This document shows, piece by piece, positions 40,500-50,208 of a DNA stretch of 64,000 bases. Below the pieces are notes generated by a model. It did no database searches, was not told the DNA's origin, and was given only the letters and a program-made list of their open reading frames with translations. Within the stretch, counting starts at the first letter, position 1; every line of letters starts with the position of its first letter. Source of the DNA: an uncultured Bizionia sp. (lineage in GTDB: Bacteria > Bacteroidota > Bacteroidia > Flavobacteriales > Flavobacteriaceae). The stretch spans positions 22,637 through 86,636 of the forward strand of contig CANMCF010000019.1 of assembly GCA_947496215.1 (NCBI GenBank), written 5' to 3'. The position numbers and the translations under genes were made by a program.

Positions 40500-41142
40500 A
40501 GCAAAAGATAGTAGAAATAAACTTTTAATTCCTTCAATTAGAATTTTAGAAAATCACTCGCCTTTAATGAGTTTAATGAATACAGATTTCAATTTGATTT
40601 TTGAACCCTCAATTTCTGTAGATTATACATATATGATTAGAGAGGACATCCTTGAAAAGATAGGGCGTATAAGTCATGAGTTGAACTCCCAAAATAAAAT
40701 GTTGATTATTCGTTCTGCATGGAGGTCTATTGAGCATCAGCAACTTTTATGGGATGCTAAATTTGAATTCTTTCTGAAAGAACATCCAGAGAAGTCTTTC
40801 GACGAGGTTAAGGAGATCGTTAGTTATTTTGTAGCTTTTCCCAGAGAGTCCATGCATGCTACTGGAGGGGCTATTGATGCATTGATTTATGACAATGCTA
40901 AAAAATGCGTGATGGATTTTGGCACAAACCGAGGATTAAAGATTGATCTTTCAAAAAAGTGTTATCCATACTATCCTGAAATTAGTAAAGAAGCTAAGAA
41001 AAATAGAGCGTTGTTAATTGGTTTATTTGAAAGTGAAGATTTTGTATGCGATCTAAAAGAATATTGGCATTTTGATTATGGGAATGTCATTTGGGCAATT
41101 GAAAAAGAAAAGGAATTTGCTATTTATGAGTCAATTGTTTAA
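40468..41142 (+). CDS. D-alanyl-D-alanine dipeptidase (M15D, VanX/DdpX-like)
   Basis: 224 aa; zinc motif 'SMHATGGAIDALIYD' (SxHxxGxAxD) and 'EYWHFDYG' (ExWH); overlaps the upstream gene by 32 bp. Confidence 0.88.
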   Translation: MNVKTYCKLVEAKDSRNKLLIPSIRILENHSPLMSLMNTDFNLIFEPSISVDYTYMIREDILEKIGRISHELNSQNKMLIIRSAWRSIEHQQLLWDAKFEFFLKEHPEKSFDEVKEIVSYFVAFPRESMHATGGAIDALIYDNAKKCVMDFGTNRGLKIDLSKKCYPYYPEISKEAKKNRALLIGLFESEDFVCDLKEYWHFDYGNVIWAIEKEKEFAIYESIV

Positions 41143-41212
41143 TTGGTATTCCAATAAACAAAAAGATTAAATGTTAAAATAGATGAACTATGTAGAAGGA
41201 GAGTCAAAATGA

Positions 41213-41247
41213 AAAGCACTTTACATTTTTTTAATGTAAAGTGCTTT
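41213..41247 (-). terminator. perfect 15-bp stem hairpin downstream of tRNA-Leu
   Basis: aaagcactttacatt-ttttt-aatgtaaagtgcttt; may serve both converging units. Confidence 0.75.
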
Positions 41248-41259
41248 GGGTAATGTCTG

Positions 41260-41345
41260 TGCGCACGAGAAGACTCGAACTTCCACGACCTAAAGCGGTC
41301 ACTGGCCCCTCAAGCCAGCGCGTCTACCAATTCCGCCACGTGCGC
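41260..41345 (-). tRNA. tRNA-Leu (anticodon GAG)
   Basis: Minus strand GCGCACGTGGCGGAATTGGTAGACGCGCTGGCTTGAGGGGCCAG...GTTCGAGTCTTCTCGTGCGCA; class II tRNA with CTGGC-TTGAGGG-GCCAG anticodon arm. Confidence 0.93.
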
Positions 41346-41372
41346 ATTTATTGAGAAAATAAAGGTAAAAAA

Positions 41373-41398
41373 AAAAGTTAAGCAAAACTTAACTTTTT
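41373..41398 (-). terminator. terminator of tRNA-Lys (copy 2)
   Basis: aaaaagttaag-caaaa-cttaacttttt. Confidence 0.7.
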
Positions 41399-41401
41399 TA
41401 G

Positions 41402-41474
41402 TGACCGGGCTGGGGCTCGAACCCAGGACCCTCTCCTTAAAAGGGAGATGCTCTACCAACTGAGCTACCAGGTC
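41402..41474 (-). tRNA. tRNA-Lys (anticodon TTT), copy 2
   Basis: Sequence identical to 34791-34863. Confidence 0.95.
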
Positions 41475-41513
41475 ATTTTTGTTTTTGTTTGCATCGGTTA
41501 TTTCCTCAATGCG

Positions 41514-41550
41514 GGTGCAAATATAATAGCTTTTATTAATATTACAACAC
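41514..41550 (-). promoter_or_regulatory. tRNA-Lys/tRNA-Leu promoter (TTG-N~19-TATATTTG)
   Basis: Minus strand GTTGTAATATTAATAAAAGCTATTATATTTGCACC. Confidence 0.5.
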
Positions 41551-41624
41551 TATTTTTTAATTTTTTTTCGTTTTTTTGCACCTCATTTATCTATGCTTTT
41601 AATAATCAAATCGATAACAAAAAA

Positions 41625-42143
41625 ATGAATATAGTTTTATTGGGATATATGGCTTCTGGCAAGTCTTTCATTGGAAAAAAATTGGCTGAAACTCTAAAAT
41701 ACGATCGTATCGATTTGGATGATTTCATCGAATCCCAAGAAAAATGCTCAGTAAAGGAACTGTTTGAGCAAAAGGGAGAGATTTACTTTAGGAAAGTAGA
41801 ACATTTGCATTTGAAAACGTTATTGAAGAACAAGCAAAAGACAATTATTTCTCTGGGTGGAGGCACGCCATGTTATTATGACAATATGACTTTGCTAACA
41901 GAAGATGAAAGCATAAAGACTATTTACTTGAAGGTAGCCATACCGGAATTGGTAAGGCGATTAAAGAACGAGAAATCACAAAGACCCTTGATAGCCCATA
42001 TTGAAACAGATGAATTGTTGACCGAGTTCATAGGGAAGCACTTGTTCGAAAGATCAAGCTTTTACAATGAGGCGGAATTTGTCATTGATGCCAATGCAGA
42101 TGTCAGCGAAATTATCGAGGATATCCTATTGAAGCTATTTTAA
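41625..42143 (+). CDS. aroK: shikimate kinase
   Basis: 'MNIVLLGYMASGKSFIGKKLAETLKYDRIDLDDFIESQ', 'ISLGGGTPCY', 'SQRPLI'. ATG 41625 used; the track start lies inside the tRNA. Confidence 0.93.
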   Translation: MNIVLLGYMASGKSFIGKKLAETLKYDRIDLDDFIESQEKCSVKELFEQKGEIYFRKVEHLHLKTLLKNKQKTIISLGGGTPCYYDNMTLLTEDESIKTIYLKVAIPELVRRLKNEKSQRPLIAHIETDELLTEFIGKHLFERSSFYNEAEFVIDANADVSEIIEDILLKLF

Positions 42144-42638
42144 AAAAGCTTCGTATGTATCGCCTTCCAAGATGACATCGATATGTTCATTCAAGGAAGT
42201 GGAAAGGGAAATACCTTTGAAATCTGCCTTTACGGGGTACTTCTTATGATTTCTATTCACCAAGACGGCAGTTTTGAACTGTTTCAATGGTACGTCCAGA
42301 AAATGTCTTACCCCATATACCAATGTGGTGCCCGAGTTTAGGACATCATCTATCAATATGACCGATTTGTCTGTGTAATCTTCAGCTTTAATGGAGGTCT
42401 CTATGGTTTCTCTTGGGTCTTTCTTGTTTATGGTAACCTTGCACAATACAGGCTTGATCGGCGATATTTTGTTTAAAACCGTCTTTAGTTTTTTTGCCAA
42501 GATATAACCATTGCTATCTATCCCCGCCAAAACAACTTCAGACTCATCAACATTGCTTTCATAGATTTGGTATGCAATACGTTTGATTTTATGATTTATT
42601 TGATCGTGGGATAGAATACTGTTTTTTAATGTAGTCAT
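42135..42638 (-). CDS. phosphoribosyltransferase family protein (PyrR-like)
   Basis: 167 aa; PRPP loop 'SVILIDDVLNSGTTLVYG'. Confidence 0.9.
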   Translation of the reverse strand: MTTLKNSILSHDQINHKIKRIAYQIYESNVDESEVVLAGIDSNGYILAKKLKTVLNKISPIKPVLCKVTINKKDPRETIETSIKAEDYTDKSVILIDDVLNSGTTLVYGVRHFLDVPLKQFKTAVLVNRNHKKYPVKADFKGISLSTSLNEHIDVILEGDTYEAFLK

Positions 42639-42689
42639 AAAGAAGTTATTTTATTCAAATATAAAAACTGAAAGACAATAAAGCGCATT

Positions 42690-43064
42690 TTAAGATTCAT
42701 TTTCCTTATAAATGTCATCAATGTCCCTTCTGTCTTTTTTCGTAGGCCTTCCGGTTCCTTTTTTTCGATAGTGATCTTTGGCGAACTTGAGGAGTTCTTG
42801 GGCCTCGAAAGCAGATTTTGGAGTGGTATCCACCCTGTAGATATCTACCAACTTGGCCCCAACTCTGTTGGGAGGGATATCCAAAACCGTCAAACTGTAA
42901 TTTATTTGATTCTTCCTAAGTTCAATCTTGTCCGTGGCAAAAACCTCCCTACTAGGTTTTACTACCTGACCATTTACTTTTATGTGTCCTTTCTTGCATG
43001 CCGTAGTTGCAATGTTTCTGGTCTTGTAATGTCTAACACACCATAAATACTTGTCTATTCGCAT
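42690..43064 (-). CDS. S4-domain RNA-binding protein (Hsp15-like)
   Basis: 124 aa; 'MRIDKYLWCVRHYKTRNIATTACKKGHIKVNGQVVKPSREV'. Confidence 0.92.
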   Translation of the reverse strand: MRIDKYLWCVRHYKTRNIATTACKKGHIKVNGQVVKPSREVFATDKIELRKNQINYSLTVLDIPPNRVGAKLVDIYRVDTTPKSAFEAQELLKFAKDHYRKKGTGRPTKKDRRDIDDIYKENES

Positions 43065-43143
43065 ATAAATAATCTAAAATCTACGTTAATGATATTGTGC
43101 AAAATTATATTTAAACTTATCTTGCACCCAAAAATACGCAATA

Positions 43144-44232
43144 ATGAACTTAAGAAAATTTACTTTCGCAATTTTATCGGTAGCATTGATTTCTTTTTCC
43201 TGTAAAAAAGATGATGATGGTGTGGAGCCAGCTCCACCAAGAGATAAACAAGAAGTGTACGATGAGGATATTCTTGAAATAGAGGAATACTTGGAGACGC
43301 ATTTCTACAACTACGAGAATTTTGATGCTAACAATCCTTATTCTTTGGCAAATGATGAGTTTGAATTGGTGTTCGATACCATTTCGGAAGAAAATGGTAC
43401 AGAAGACAAAACACCTCTAATGGATATGTTGGGTGGAGCATTGAGCATAAAGACCATAACTGATGACGGAGTTGATTACAAATTGTACATCCTTACGGTA
43501 AGGGAAGGGCTTGGAGACGAATTACATGGGTTGGATAAAGCTGTGGTAACATATGAAGGAACGCTTTCCACTGGAGATGCTTTTGACAGTGCGATAACGC
43601 CAGTATCTTTTAACTTGACTACAGTTGGTTCTTTAGGAGGAGTAGTTGATGGTTTTAGAGAAGGATTGACCGAGTTTAAAACATCTACGAGTTTCACGGA
43701 CAATGCTGATGGAACAACAGTATATCATGAACATGGTATAGGAGCAGTCTTCATTCCTTCTGGATTGGGGTATTTTTCTACACCAGTAGGATCAATTCCG
43801 TCTTATTCACCTATATTTTTCAAGTTTGGATTGATAAATCGTAACAATACGGATTATGACATAGACGGTGTGCCTTCTCATTTGGAGGATTTGAATGCAG
43901 ATGGTAGTGGGATGGATGATAATTCAGATGGAGATTCTTTTGTGGATTTTATTGATAATGATGATGATGGAGATGGAATATTGACTAGATACGAAGTTGA
44001 AAAAAAGGAATACGTTGAAGATGATGGCAACATGGCATTCACAACAAAAGCCGCAGCACAATCATATTATGATAACAATGTAGCTACCGATGAGATCTTC
44101 ATAAGTATCGATAGGGAAAGTGATGGAACATATACACTGCACACACTTAGAGCTCCTAATACCAATAGCTCGGATTCACCGGATCTACCGGATTATTTGG
44201 ATTCTACGGTAGCAAATGACATCATTAATTAA
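43144..44232 (+). CDS. FKBP-type peptidyl-prolyl isomerase lipoprotein with Asp-rich Ca-binding-like repeats
   Basis: 362 aa; lipobox 'ALISFSCKKDDDG'; FKBP-like 'LDKAVVTYEGTLSTGDAFDSA'; 'DIDGVPSHLEDLNADGSGMDDNSDGDSFVDFIDNDDDGDGI'. Confidence 0.88.
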   Translation: MNLRKFTFAILSVALISFSCKKDDDGVEPAPPRDKQEVYDEDILEIEEYLETHFYNYENFDANNPYSLANDEFELVFDTISEENGTEDKTPLMDMLGGALSIKTITDDGVDYKLYILTVREGLGDELHGLDKAVVTYEGTLSTGDAFDSAITPVSFNLTTVGSLGGVVDGFREGLTEFKTSTSFTDNADGTTVYHEHGIGAVFIPSGLGYFSTPVGSIPSYSPIFFKFGLINRNNTDYDIDGVPSHLEDLNADGSGMDDNSDGDSFVDFIDNDDDGDGILTRYEVEKKEYVEDDGNMAFTTKAAAQSYYDNNVATDEIFISIDRESDGTYTLHTLRAPNTNSSDSPDLPDYLDSTVANDIIN

Positions 44233-44254
44233 GTGTTGAAACTTTATAAAATTG

Positions 44255-44290
44255 AAAAGCCCAACTTACTACTGTAAGTTGGGCTTTTTG
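44255..44290. terminator. bidirectional-type terminator
   Basis: aaagcccaacttac-tact-gtaagttgggctttttgtttttt between convergent genes. Confidence 0.85.
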
Positions 44291-44317
44291 TTTTTTACAA
44301 GCTTTGACTTTAGTTTC

Positions 44318-44911
44318 CTATAGCATATAGGAAAAACTCAATATGAGTTGTTCGGGTCTAGTATCCAACCTGTCATTTGAAACGTTGGTATTGTTGGTGA
44401 TTATGGTCGCTTCGTTGTTGTTGAAACCTCTTTCGTATCTTACATCGATACCAAGTCTACCAATATGTATGCCCATACCAAAATTGAGGCCGATGGAAAA
44501 ATCATTTTCAATGTCCTGTGCCGTGGTATTGTCAAGATCGGTATTCAGGATGTATTGTAGTGCAGGCCCGCCGAATATGTGAACTGGTCCTATTACCTTT
44601 AGTCCAACTAACAAAGGAGCATCCAGTTTTTGCATTTTAAACTCACCAGGTGTGTTATAGTCGCTTTTGGTACTGGTATAGACCAATTCAGGTTTGAAGT
44701 ATAGCCTGTTGCCCAATTTGCCGAATATTCCAACGTGATAACCTATTGTGGCATCTGGGTTTTCCGAAGCATTGCTTATGGAGTTGAAATAACGACCATT
44801 GGCATTGTAGTTTAATCCCCCTTTAATACCAAATCCGCTTCTACTACTTTGAGCAAAAGCGGATGAGGCTATCATCGCAACAAAGGTTACGGTTAATAAT
44901 GCATTCTTCAT
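44318..44911 (-). CDS. outer-membrane beta-barrel (PorT/OmpW-like) protein
   Basis: 197 aa; signal peptide and 'SGFGIKGGLNYNANGRYF...GYHVGIFGKLGNRLYFKPELVYTS'. Confidence 0.85.
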   Translation of the reverse strand: MKNALLTVTFVAMIASSAFAQSSRSGFGIKGGLNYNANGRYFNSISNASENPDATIGYHVGIFGKLGNRLYFKPELVYTSTKSDYNTPGEFKMQKLDAPLLVGLKVIGPVHIFGGPALQYILNTDLDNTTAQDIENDFSIGLNFGMGIHIGRLGIDVRYERGFNNNEATIITNNTNVSNDRLDTRPEQLILSFSYML

Positions 44912-44960
44912 AATTGTTCGTTTTTTTGATTTACATATCTAAAACGAAAAATGAAGTATA

Positions 44961-45914
44961 TTATTTTCTTTTAATCACTTTTTCACAAGCTTTGACTATG
45001 GCATCGCTATTTAATCCGTACTTTTCCATCAATTGGGCAGGAGTCCCTGATTCCCCGAAAGTATCGTTGGTAGCAATGAATTCTTGAGGAGTAGGCTTGT
45101 TCGTGGCCAAAACTCTGGCAACGCTTTCTCCCAATCCGCCCAAATGGTTGTGTTCTTCTGCAGTGACAATGCATTTTGTCTTGCTTACAGAGTCAATTAT
45201 GGCTTTGGCATCCAAAGGTTTTATCGTGTGGATGTTGATGACTTCTGCAGAAACACCTTTTTCATTCAAAGCTTTTGCAGCTTCCAAGGCTTCCCATACC
45301 AAATGTCCCGTAGCAACGATGGTAACATCCGTCCCTTCTTGAAGATGTACAGCTTTTCCAATCTCAAAAGTTTGACCTTCTGGAGTGAAGTTGGCTACTT
45401 TTGGTCTTCCAAAACGTAAATATACTGGACCGTGATGCTCGGCTATGGCAATTGTGGCAGCTTTTGTTTGATTGTAGTCACACGGGTTGATAACGACCAT
45501 TCCAGGCAACATTTTCATTAACCCGATATCTTCCAATATTTGGTGGGTTGCACCATCTTCTCCAAGAGTCAATCCTGCGTGAGAAGCACAAATTTTCACA
45601 TTCTTGTCGGAGTATGCGATACTTTGTCTGATTTGGTCGTAAACACGTCCAGTGGAAAAATTAGCGAAAGTACCGGTGAAAGGAATCTTGCCTCCTATGG
45701 TCAATCCTGCTGCAATTCCCATCATGTTGGCTTCAGCAATCCCTATTTGAAAGAAACGCTCTGGATTTTCTTCAATGAACTTATCCATTTTCAAAGAACC
45801 GATCAAATCTGCGCAAAGTGCAACGACATCAGGATTTGTTCTTCCTAATTCCGTTAATCCGTCTCCAAAACCTGAACGGGTATCTTTACTTCCTGTATTT
45901 GTATATGTTTTCAT
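44961..45914 (-). CDS. transketolase, C-terminal subunit
   Basis: 317 aa; 'FFQIGIAEANMMGIAAGLTIGGKIPFTGTFANF', 'LTLGEDGATHQILEDIGLMKMLPGM'. Confidence 0.95.
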   Translation of the reverse strand: MKTYTNTGSKDTRSGFGDGLTELGRTNPDVVALCADLIGSLKMDKFIEENPERFFQIGIAEANMMGIAAGLTIGGKIPFTGTFANFSTGRVYDQIRQSIAYSDKNVKICASHAGLTLGEDGATHQILEDIGLMKMLPGMVVINPCDYNQTKAATIAIAEHHGPVYLRFGRPKVANFTPEGQTFEIGKAVHLQEGTDVTIVATGHLVWEALEAAKALNEKGVSAEVINIHTIKPLDAKAIIDSVSKTKCIVTAEEHNHLGGLGESVARVLATNKPTPQEFIATNDTFGESGTPAQLMEKYGLNSDAIVKACEKVIKRK

Positions 45915-45950
45915 AAGTCTAAAATCGTAATTCGTGAATCTAAAGTTAAA

Positions 45951-46796
45951 TTAGTAATCTCCCAATGTTTCAGGGTTTTGAGCCAAACCACTGGCCAATT
46001 GTTCATCGTTTGGAGCCTTTCCATGCCATGCGTGCGTATGCATCATGAAATCCACTCCATTACCCATCATCGTCTTCAATAAGACACAAACAGGTTTACC
46101 TTGTCCAGTTTTGGATTTGGCTTCAGCCATTCCTTTTAAAACGGCTTCGATGTTATTACCTTCTTCAATTTCGATAACGATCCAGTCAAAGGCTTCAAAT
46201 TTTTCTTTAACATTGCCCATTGGCAAGACATCGTCCGTAGCACCATCAATTTGCTTTCCGTTCAAATCTACTGTGGCAATTATGTTGTCTACATTTTTAC
46301 CAGAGGCATACATGATGGCTTCCCAGTTTTGTCCTTCCTGCAATTCACCATCTCCATGTAGGCTATATACCAAATGGTTGCATCCATTTAGTTTTTTTGC
46401 TTGTGCAGCACCCAAGGCAACGGATAGTCCTTGTCCAAGAGAACCGGAAGCGATTCTTACACCAGGTAGTTTTTCGTGAGTGGTAGGGTGACCTTGCAAT
46501 CTGGAATCAATCAACCTGAAGGTGTTTAATTCATCTACAGGGAAATATCCTGCTCTAGCAAGCACACTATAATAGACAGGGGAAATATGTCCGTTGGAAA
46601 GAAAAAACAAGTCTTCTCCGATACCATCCATGTCAAATCCTTCTTTTCTATCCATTATGTCGTTATAGAGCGTCACAAAAAATTCTGCGCAGCCTAAAGA
46701 ACCTCCTGGATGCCCAGAATTCACTTTATGTACCATACGCAATATGTCTCTACGTACTTGTGTTGTAATATCTTCTAATTGTTGTGTGTTTGCCAT
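45951..46796 (-). CDS. transketolase, N-terminal subunit
   Basis: 281 aa; 'HKVNSGHPGGSLGCAEFFVTLYND', 'GSLGQGLSVALGAAQAKKL', 'HGDGELQEGQNWEA'. Confidence 0.95.
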   Translation of the reverse strand: MANTQQLEDITTQVRRDILRMVHKVNSGHPGGSLGCAEFFVTLYNDIMDRKEGFDMDGIGEDLFFLSNGHISPVYYSVLARAGYFPVDELNTFRLIDSRLQGHPTTHEKLPGVRIASGSLGQGLSVALGAAQAKKLNGCNHLVYSLHGDGELQEGQNWEAIMYASGKNVDNIIATVDLNGKQIDGATDDVLPMGNVKEKFEAFDWIVIEIEEGNNIEAVLKGMAEAKSKTGQGKPVCVLLKTMMGNGVDFMMHTHAWHGKAPNDEQLASGLAQNPETLGDY

Positions 46797-47049
46797 TTTT
46801 TTAGCGTTATGTTAATTGGCTTCAAAAATAACTTTTTTAAACTCCTTTTACAAAGATTGAATTACTTCACTTATTAACGAATTTCATTGATTTGCTAACA
46901 ATCGAAAGTTTTCTTGGGAAATTGGGTGCAAACAACATTTTTTATTCTTCTGAAAGTGGGGATTTTAGATATGTACAAATTTTATTAAATGTTTAAGACC
47001 ATGAGACATTTTGTTAATTATCTTTGCCAACTGAAGATTTTTTAGAAAT

Positions 47050-48180
47050 ATGACATTCGATTTAAAAGCAAAGGATTCGCAAAGCAATGCGAGAGCAGGA
47101 GTAATAACCACGGATCATGGTGTGATAGAGACACCAATATTCATGCCTGTTGGTACAGTTGCTTCGGTTAAAGGAGTGCACCAAAAGGAACTTAGGGAAG
47201 AAATAAACCCGGATATCATATTGGGAAATACCTATCATTTGTATTTGAGACCTCAAATCGAAATCTTGGAAAAAGCAGGAGGACTGCACAAGTTCATGAA
47301 TTGGGATCGCAATATTTTAACCGATTCTGGAGGTTACCAAGTGTATTCCTTGTCTTCAAGACGAAAGATAAAGGAAGAAGGCGTTAAGTTCAAGTCTCAC
47401 ATAGATGGGAGTTACCATACATTCACTCCGGAGAATGTAATGGAAATACAACGCAGCATTGGGGCAGACATCATAATGGCTTTTGATGAATGTACACCAT
47501 ACCCATGTGACTACAACTATGCAAAACGCTCCATGCATATGACGCATCGTTGGTTGAACAGATGTATCAACCATTTGGAGAAGACACCTTTTAAATACGA
47601 TTATTCACAAGCATTTTTCCCAATAGTACAGGGAAGCACCTATAAGGACCTAAGAAGGCAATCGGCAGAATACATAGCTAATGCTGGTGCAGTTGGAAAT
47701 GCCATTGGAGGTTTGTCCGTTGGGGAACCAGCTGAGGAGATGTATGCCATGACTGAAGTCGTGACAGAAATACTTCCAGAGGACAAGCCACGTTATTTGA
47801 TGGGAGTGGGAACACCAATAAACATATTGGAGAACATTGCATTGGGAGTGGATATGTTCGATTGTGTCATGCCAACACGTAATGCAAGAAATGGGATGCT
47901 ATTTACAGCTTACGGGAGCATAAACATAAAGAATTTGAAATGGAGAGATGATTTCTCCCCAATAGATGAAATGGGAATCACATTCGTGGATACCGAATAC
48001 TCCAAAGCCTATTTGCGACATTTGTTCACGGTTAACGAATTGCTTGGAAAACAAATTGCCACCATCCATAACCTAGGATTTTACTTATGGTTGGTTCGCG
48101 AAGCAAGAAAACATATATTAGCAGGAGATTTTAGAGTATGGAAAGATAAGATGGTGAAACAAATGAATAACCGCCTATAG
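47050..48180 (+). CDS. tgt: tRNA-guanine transglycosylase
   Basis: 376 aa; 'TPIFMPVGTVASVKGV', 'DSGGYQVYSLSSRRKIKEEGVKFKSHIDG', 'GGLSVGEPAEEM', 'DCVMPTRNARNG'. Confidence 0.96.
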   Translation: MTFDLKAKDSQSNARAGVITTDHGVIETPIFMPVGTVASVKGVHQKELREEINPDIILGNTYHLYLRPQIEILEKAGGLHKFMNWDRNILTDSGGYQVYSLSSRRKIKEEGVKFKSHIDGSYHTFTPENVMEIQRSIGADIIMAFDECTPYPCDYNYAKRSMHMTHRWLNRCINHLEKTPFKYDYSQAFFPIVQGSTYKDLRRQSAEYIANAGAVGNAIGGLSVGEPAEEMYAMTEVVTEILPEDKPRYLMGVGTPINILENIALGVDMFDCVMPTRNARNGMLFTAYGSINIKNLKWRDDFSPIDEMGITFVDTEYSKAYLRHLFTVNELLGKQIATIHNLGFYLWLVREARKHILAGDFRVWKDKMVKQMNNRL

Positions 48181-48183
48181 ACT

Positions 48184-49257
48184 TTGAAAATATTAGACTG
48201 GTACATATTAAAGCGCTATTTGCTTACTTTTTTGATGATGATTCTGTTGTTTATCCCCATCGGGATAACAGTGCATTTAGCTGAGAAGATTGGTAAGATT
48301 CTGGAAAGAGAAGTACCTTTTGGTGAGGTAATGGTGTATCTGCTGGATTTTACCGTTTATTTTGCCCACTTGTTGTTTCCTTTGTTTTTATTTCTATCGG
48401 TCATTTGGTTTACTTCCAAGTTGGCCAACAATACCGAGGTCATTGCATTTTTAAGTTCTGGAGTTTCATTTTCAAGGTTTTTGAGACCCTATTTAATAGG
48501 AGCATCCCTAGTTGCTGCTTTTTCCATTGTTTTGGGATTGTATTTGGCACCTAATGCAAGTAAAGGATTCAATGATTTCCAATACAAATATTTAAAAGGA
48601 AGGAAGGCTACCGAGAATGGTCAATTGTTAAAGCAAATCAATGATAATGACATCATATATGTCAGTCATTTCGATGCTAAGAAGAGTACTGGTCATAACT
48701 TTACCTTGGAACATTTTGAAGAAGGTAAGATGATCTATAAGATCGAAGCCAACAATATTCGTTACATAGAGGAGGATTCAATATATAGATTGAGGAGTTA
48801 TTTTAAAAGAGCAGTTGGTGAACATAATGATCTGTTGGATTCAGCGAGAAAGAAAGATACCCTTTTCTCTTTTGATTTGGAAGATCTAACACCAGTAGTT
48901 TACATTGCTGAAACATTGAGATTCAATGATTTGGTTAATTTTATAGAAAGAGAAGAAAAAAGAGGATCGTCAAATATTGGGCGCTACAAATTGGAACTCT
49001 ATAGAAAATGGAGCCTACCGGTTTCCGTATTTATTCTTACCATTATAGCTGTAGCCGTATCCTCAAGAAAGAGAAGAGGAGGAATGGGGGTAAACTTGGC
49101 ATTTGGTATTTGTATTGCAATGGTATTTGTATTTTTTGACAAAGTATTTGGAACTATGGCTGCACAGTCTGACTTCTCTCCATTGTTGGCTGTTTGGTTT
49201 CCGAATATTTTATTTGGTATTTTAGCTCTTATACTTTTATACAATGCTAAACGATAA
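48184..49257 (+). CDS. LptF/LptG family permease
   Basis: 357 aa; 'LDWYILKRYLLTFLMMILLFIPI', 'LFLFLSVIWFTSKLANNTEVIAFLSSGVSFSRFLRPYL'; TTG start. Confidence 0.93.
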   Translation: MKILDWYILKRYLLTFLMMILLFIPIGITVHLAEKIGKILEREVPFGEVMVYLLDFTVYFAHLLFPLFLFLSVIWFTSKLANNTEVIAFLSSGVSFSRFLRPYLIGASLVAAFSIVLGLYLAPNASKGFNDFQYKYLKGRKATENGQLLKQINDNDIIYVSHFDAKKSTGHNFTLEHFEEGKMIYKIEANNIRYIEEDSIYRLRSYFKRAVGEHNDLLDSARKKDTLFSFDLEDLTPVVYIAETLRFNDLVNFIEREEKRGSSNIGRYKLELYRKWSLPVSVFILTIIAVAVSSRKRRGGMGVNLAFGICIAMVFVFFDKVFGTMAAQSDFSPLLAVWFPNILFGILALILLYNAKR

Positions 49258-50140
49258 GTTTAAAAACCATCTTCACTTACATTTTTTGGTTTTCATTGCT
49301 GGTTTTACTGCAATTTTAGGAAAACTAATAACAATAGAGGCTGTTTCATTGGTTTGGTATAGGATGGTTATAGCTTCCATTTTGATGTTTATCTATGTTA
49401 AGGTTGCAAAAATCGATGTGAAGGTAAATAGAAAGTCACTCATTAAATTTTCTATAGCAGGAATTATCATAGCGCTTCATTGGATCACTTTCTTTGGCTC
49501 CATAGATGTGTCTAATATATCGATAACATTGGCAATGTTCTCCACAGGAGCTTTCTTTGCATCGTTCATAGAACCCATTATATACAAACGGAAGATAATA
49601 TGGTATGAGATTCTTTTTGGTATTATGGTCATAATTGGTGTCTATATAATCACACAAAGTGAAATGAAACACATTAAAGGCATCCTTTTAGGGATATCTT
49701 CAGCATTTTTTTCATCATTGTTTGCAGTAATGAATGGTAAGTTTTTGGAAGAGCATTCGGCAACGAAAATCTCATTTTACGAGTTTATCGGTGGGGTGAT
49801 TTTCATATCGATATTCATACAACTCTTTGGAGATGGTTTTTCAATGGAATACTTTGACATTAGTGGTTCTGATTTTGGTTACTTGTTTTTACTTGCCTCT
49901 GTATGTACTGCTTATGCCTTTATTGCGTCAGTTTATGTCATGAAGCACATAAGCCCGTATACAGTGGTGCTTACATATAATTTGGAACCTGTATATGGTG
50001 TTTTGTTGGCATTGATCTATTTCCCGGAATCAGAGAAAATGTCACCGGCATTTTATTATGGAGCTGCCATAATTTTAGTGACTGTCATACTAAACGGAAT
50101 ATTGAAAAATGTAAAAACCTTAAAAAGGAAAGAGACTTGA
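49244..50140 (+). CDS. DMT (EamA) family transporter
   Basis: 298 aa, two EamA repeats ('LVWYRMVIASILMF', 'ALHWITFFGSIDVSNISITLAMFSTGAFFASFIEPI'). Confidence 0.9.
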   Translation: MLNDKFKNHLHLHFLVFIAGFTAILGKLITIEAVSLVWYRMVIASILMFIYVKVAKIDVKVNRKSLIKFSIAGIIIALHWITFFGSIDVSNISITLAMFSTGAFFASFIEPIIYKRKIIWYEILFGIMVIIGVYIITQSEMKHIKGILLGISSAFFSSLFAVMNGKFLEEHSATKISFYEFIGGVIFISIFIQLFGDGFSMEYFDISGSDFGYLFLLASVCTAYAFIASVYVMKHISPYTVVLTYNLEPVYGVLLALIYFPESEKMSPAFYYGAAIILVTVILNGILKNVKTLKRKET

Positions 50141-50208
50141 TACTATAAAACAATTAAAGTTTTTATATTTGTCCATCAAACTAAAACTAAACAAATAATA
50201 AATTCCCT

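Noticed and set aside
38299-41142. Vancomycin-resistance (van) cluster
   Set aside because: Only a VanX-like dipeptidase is present; no VanA/VanH ligase or dehydrogenase or VanRS pair nearby.
41448-41624. Upstream extension of aroK
   Set aside because: Begins inside tRNA-Lys and crosses its promoter; true start is MNIVLLGYMASGKS at 41625.
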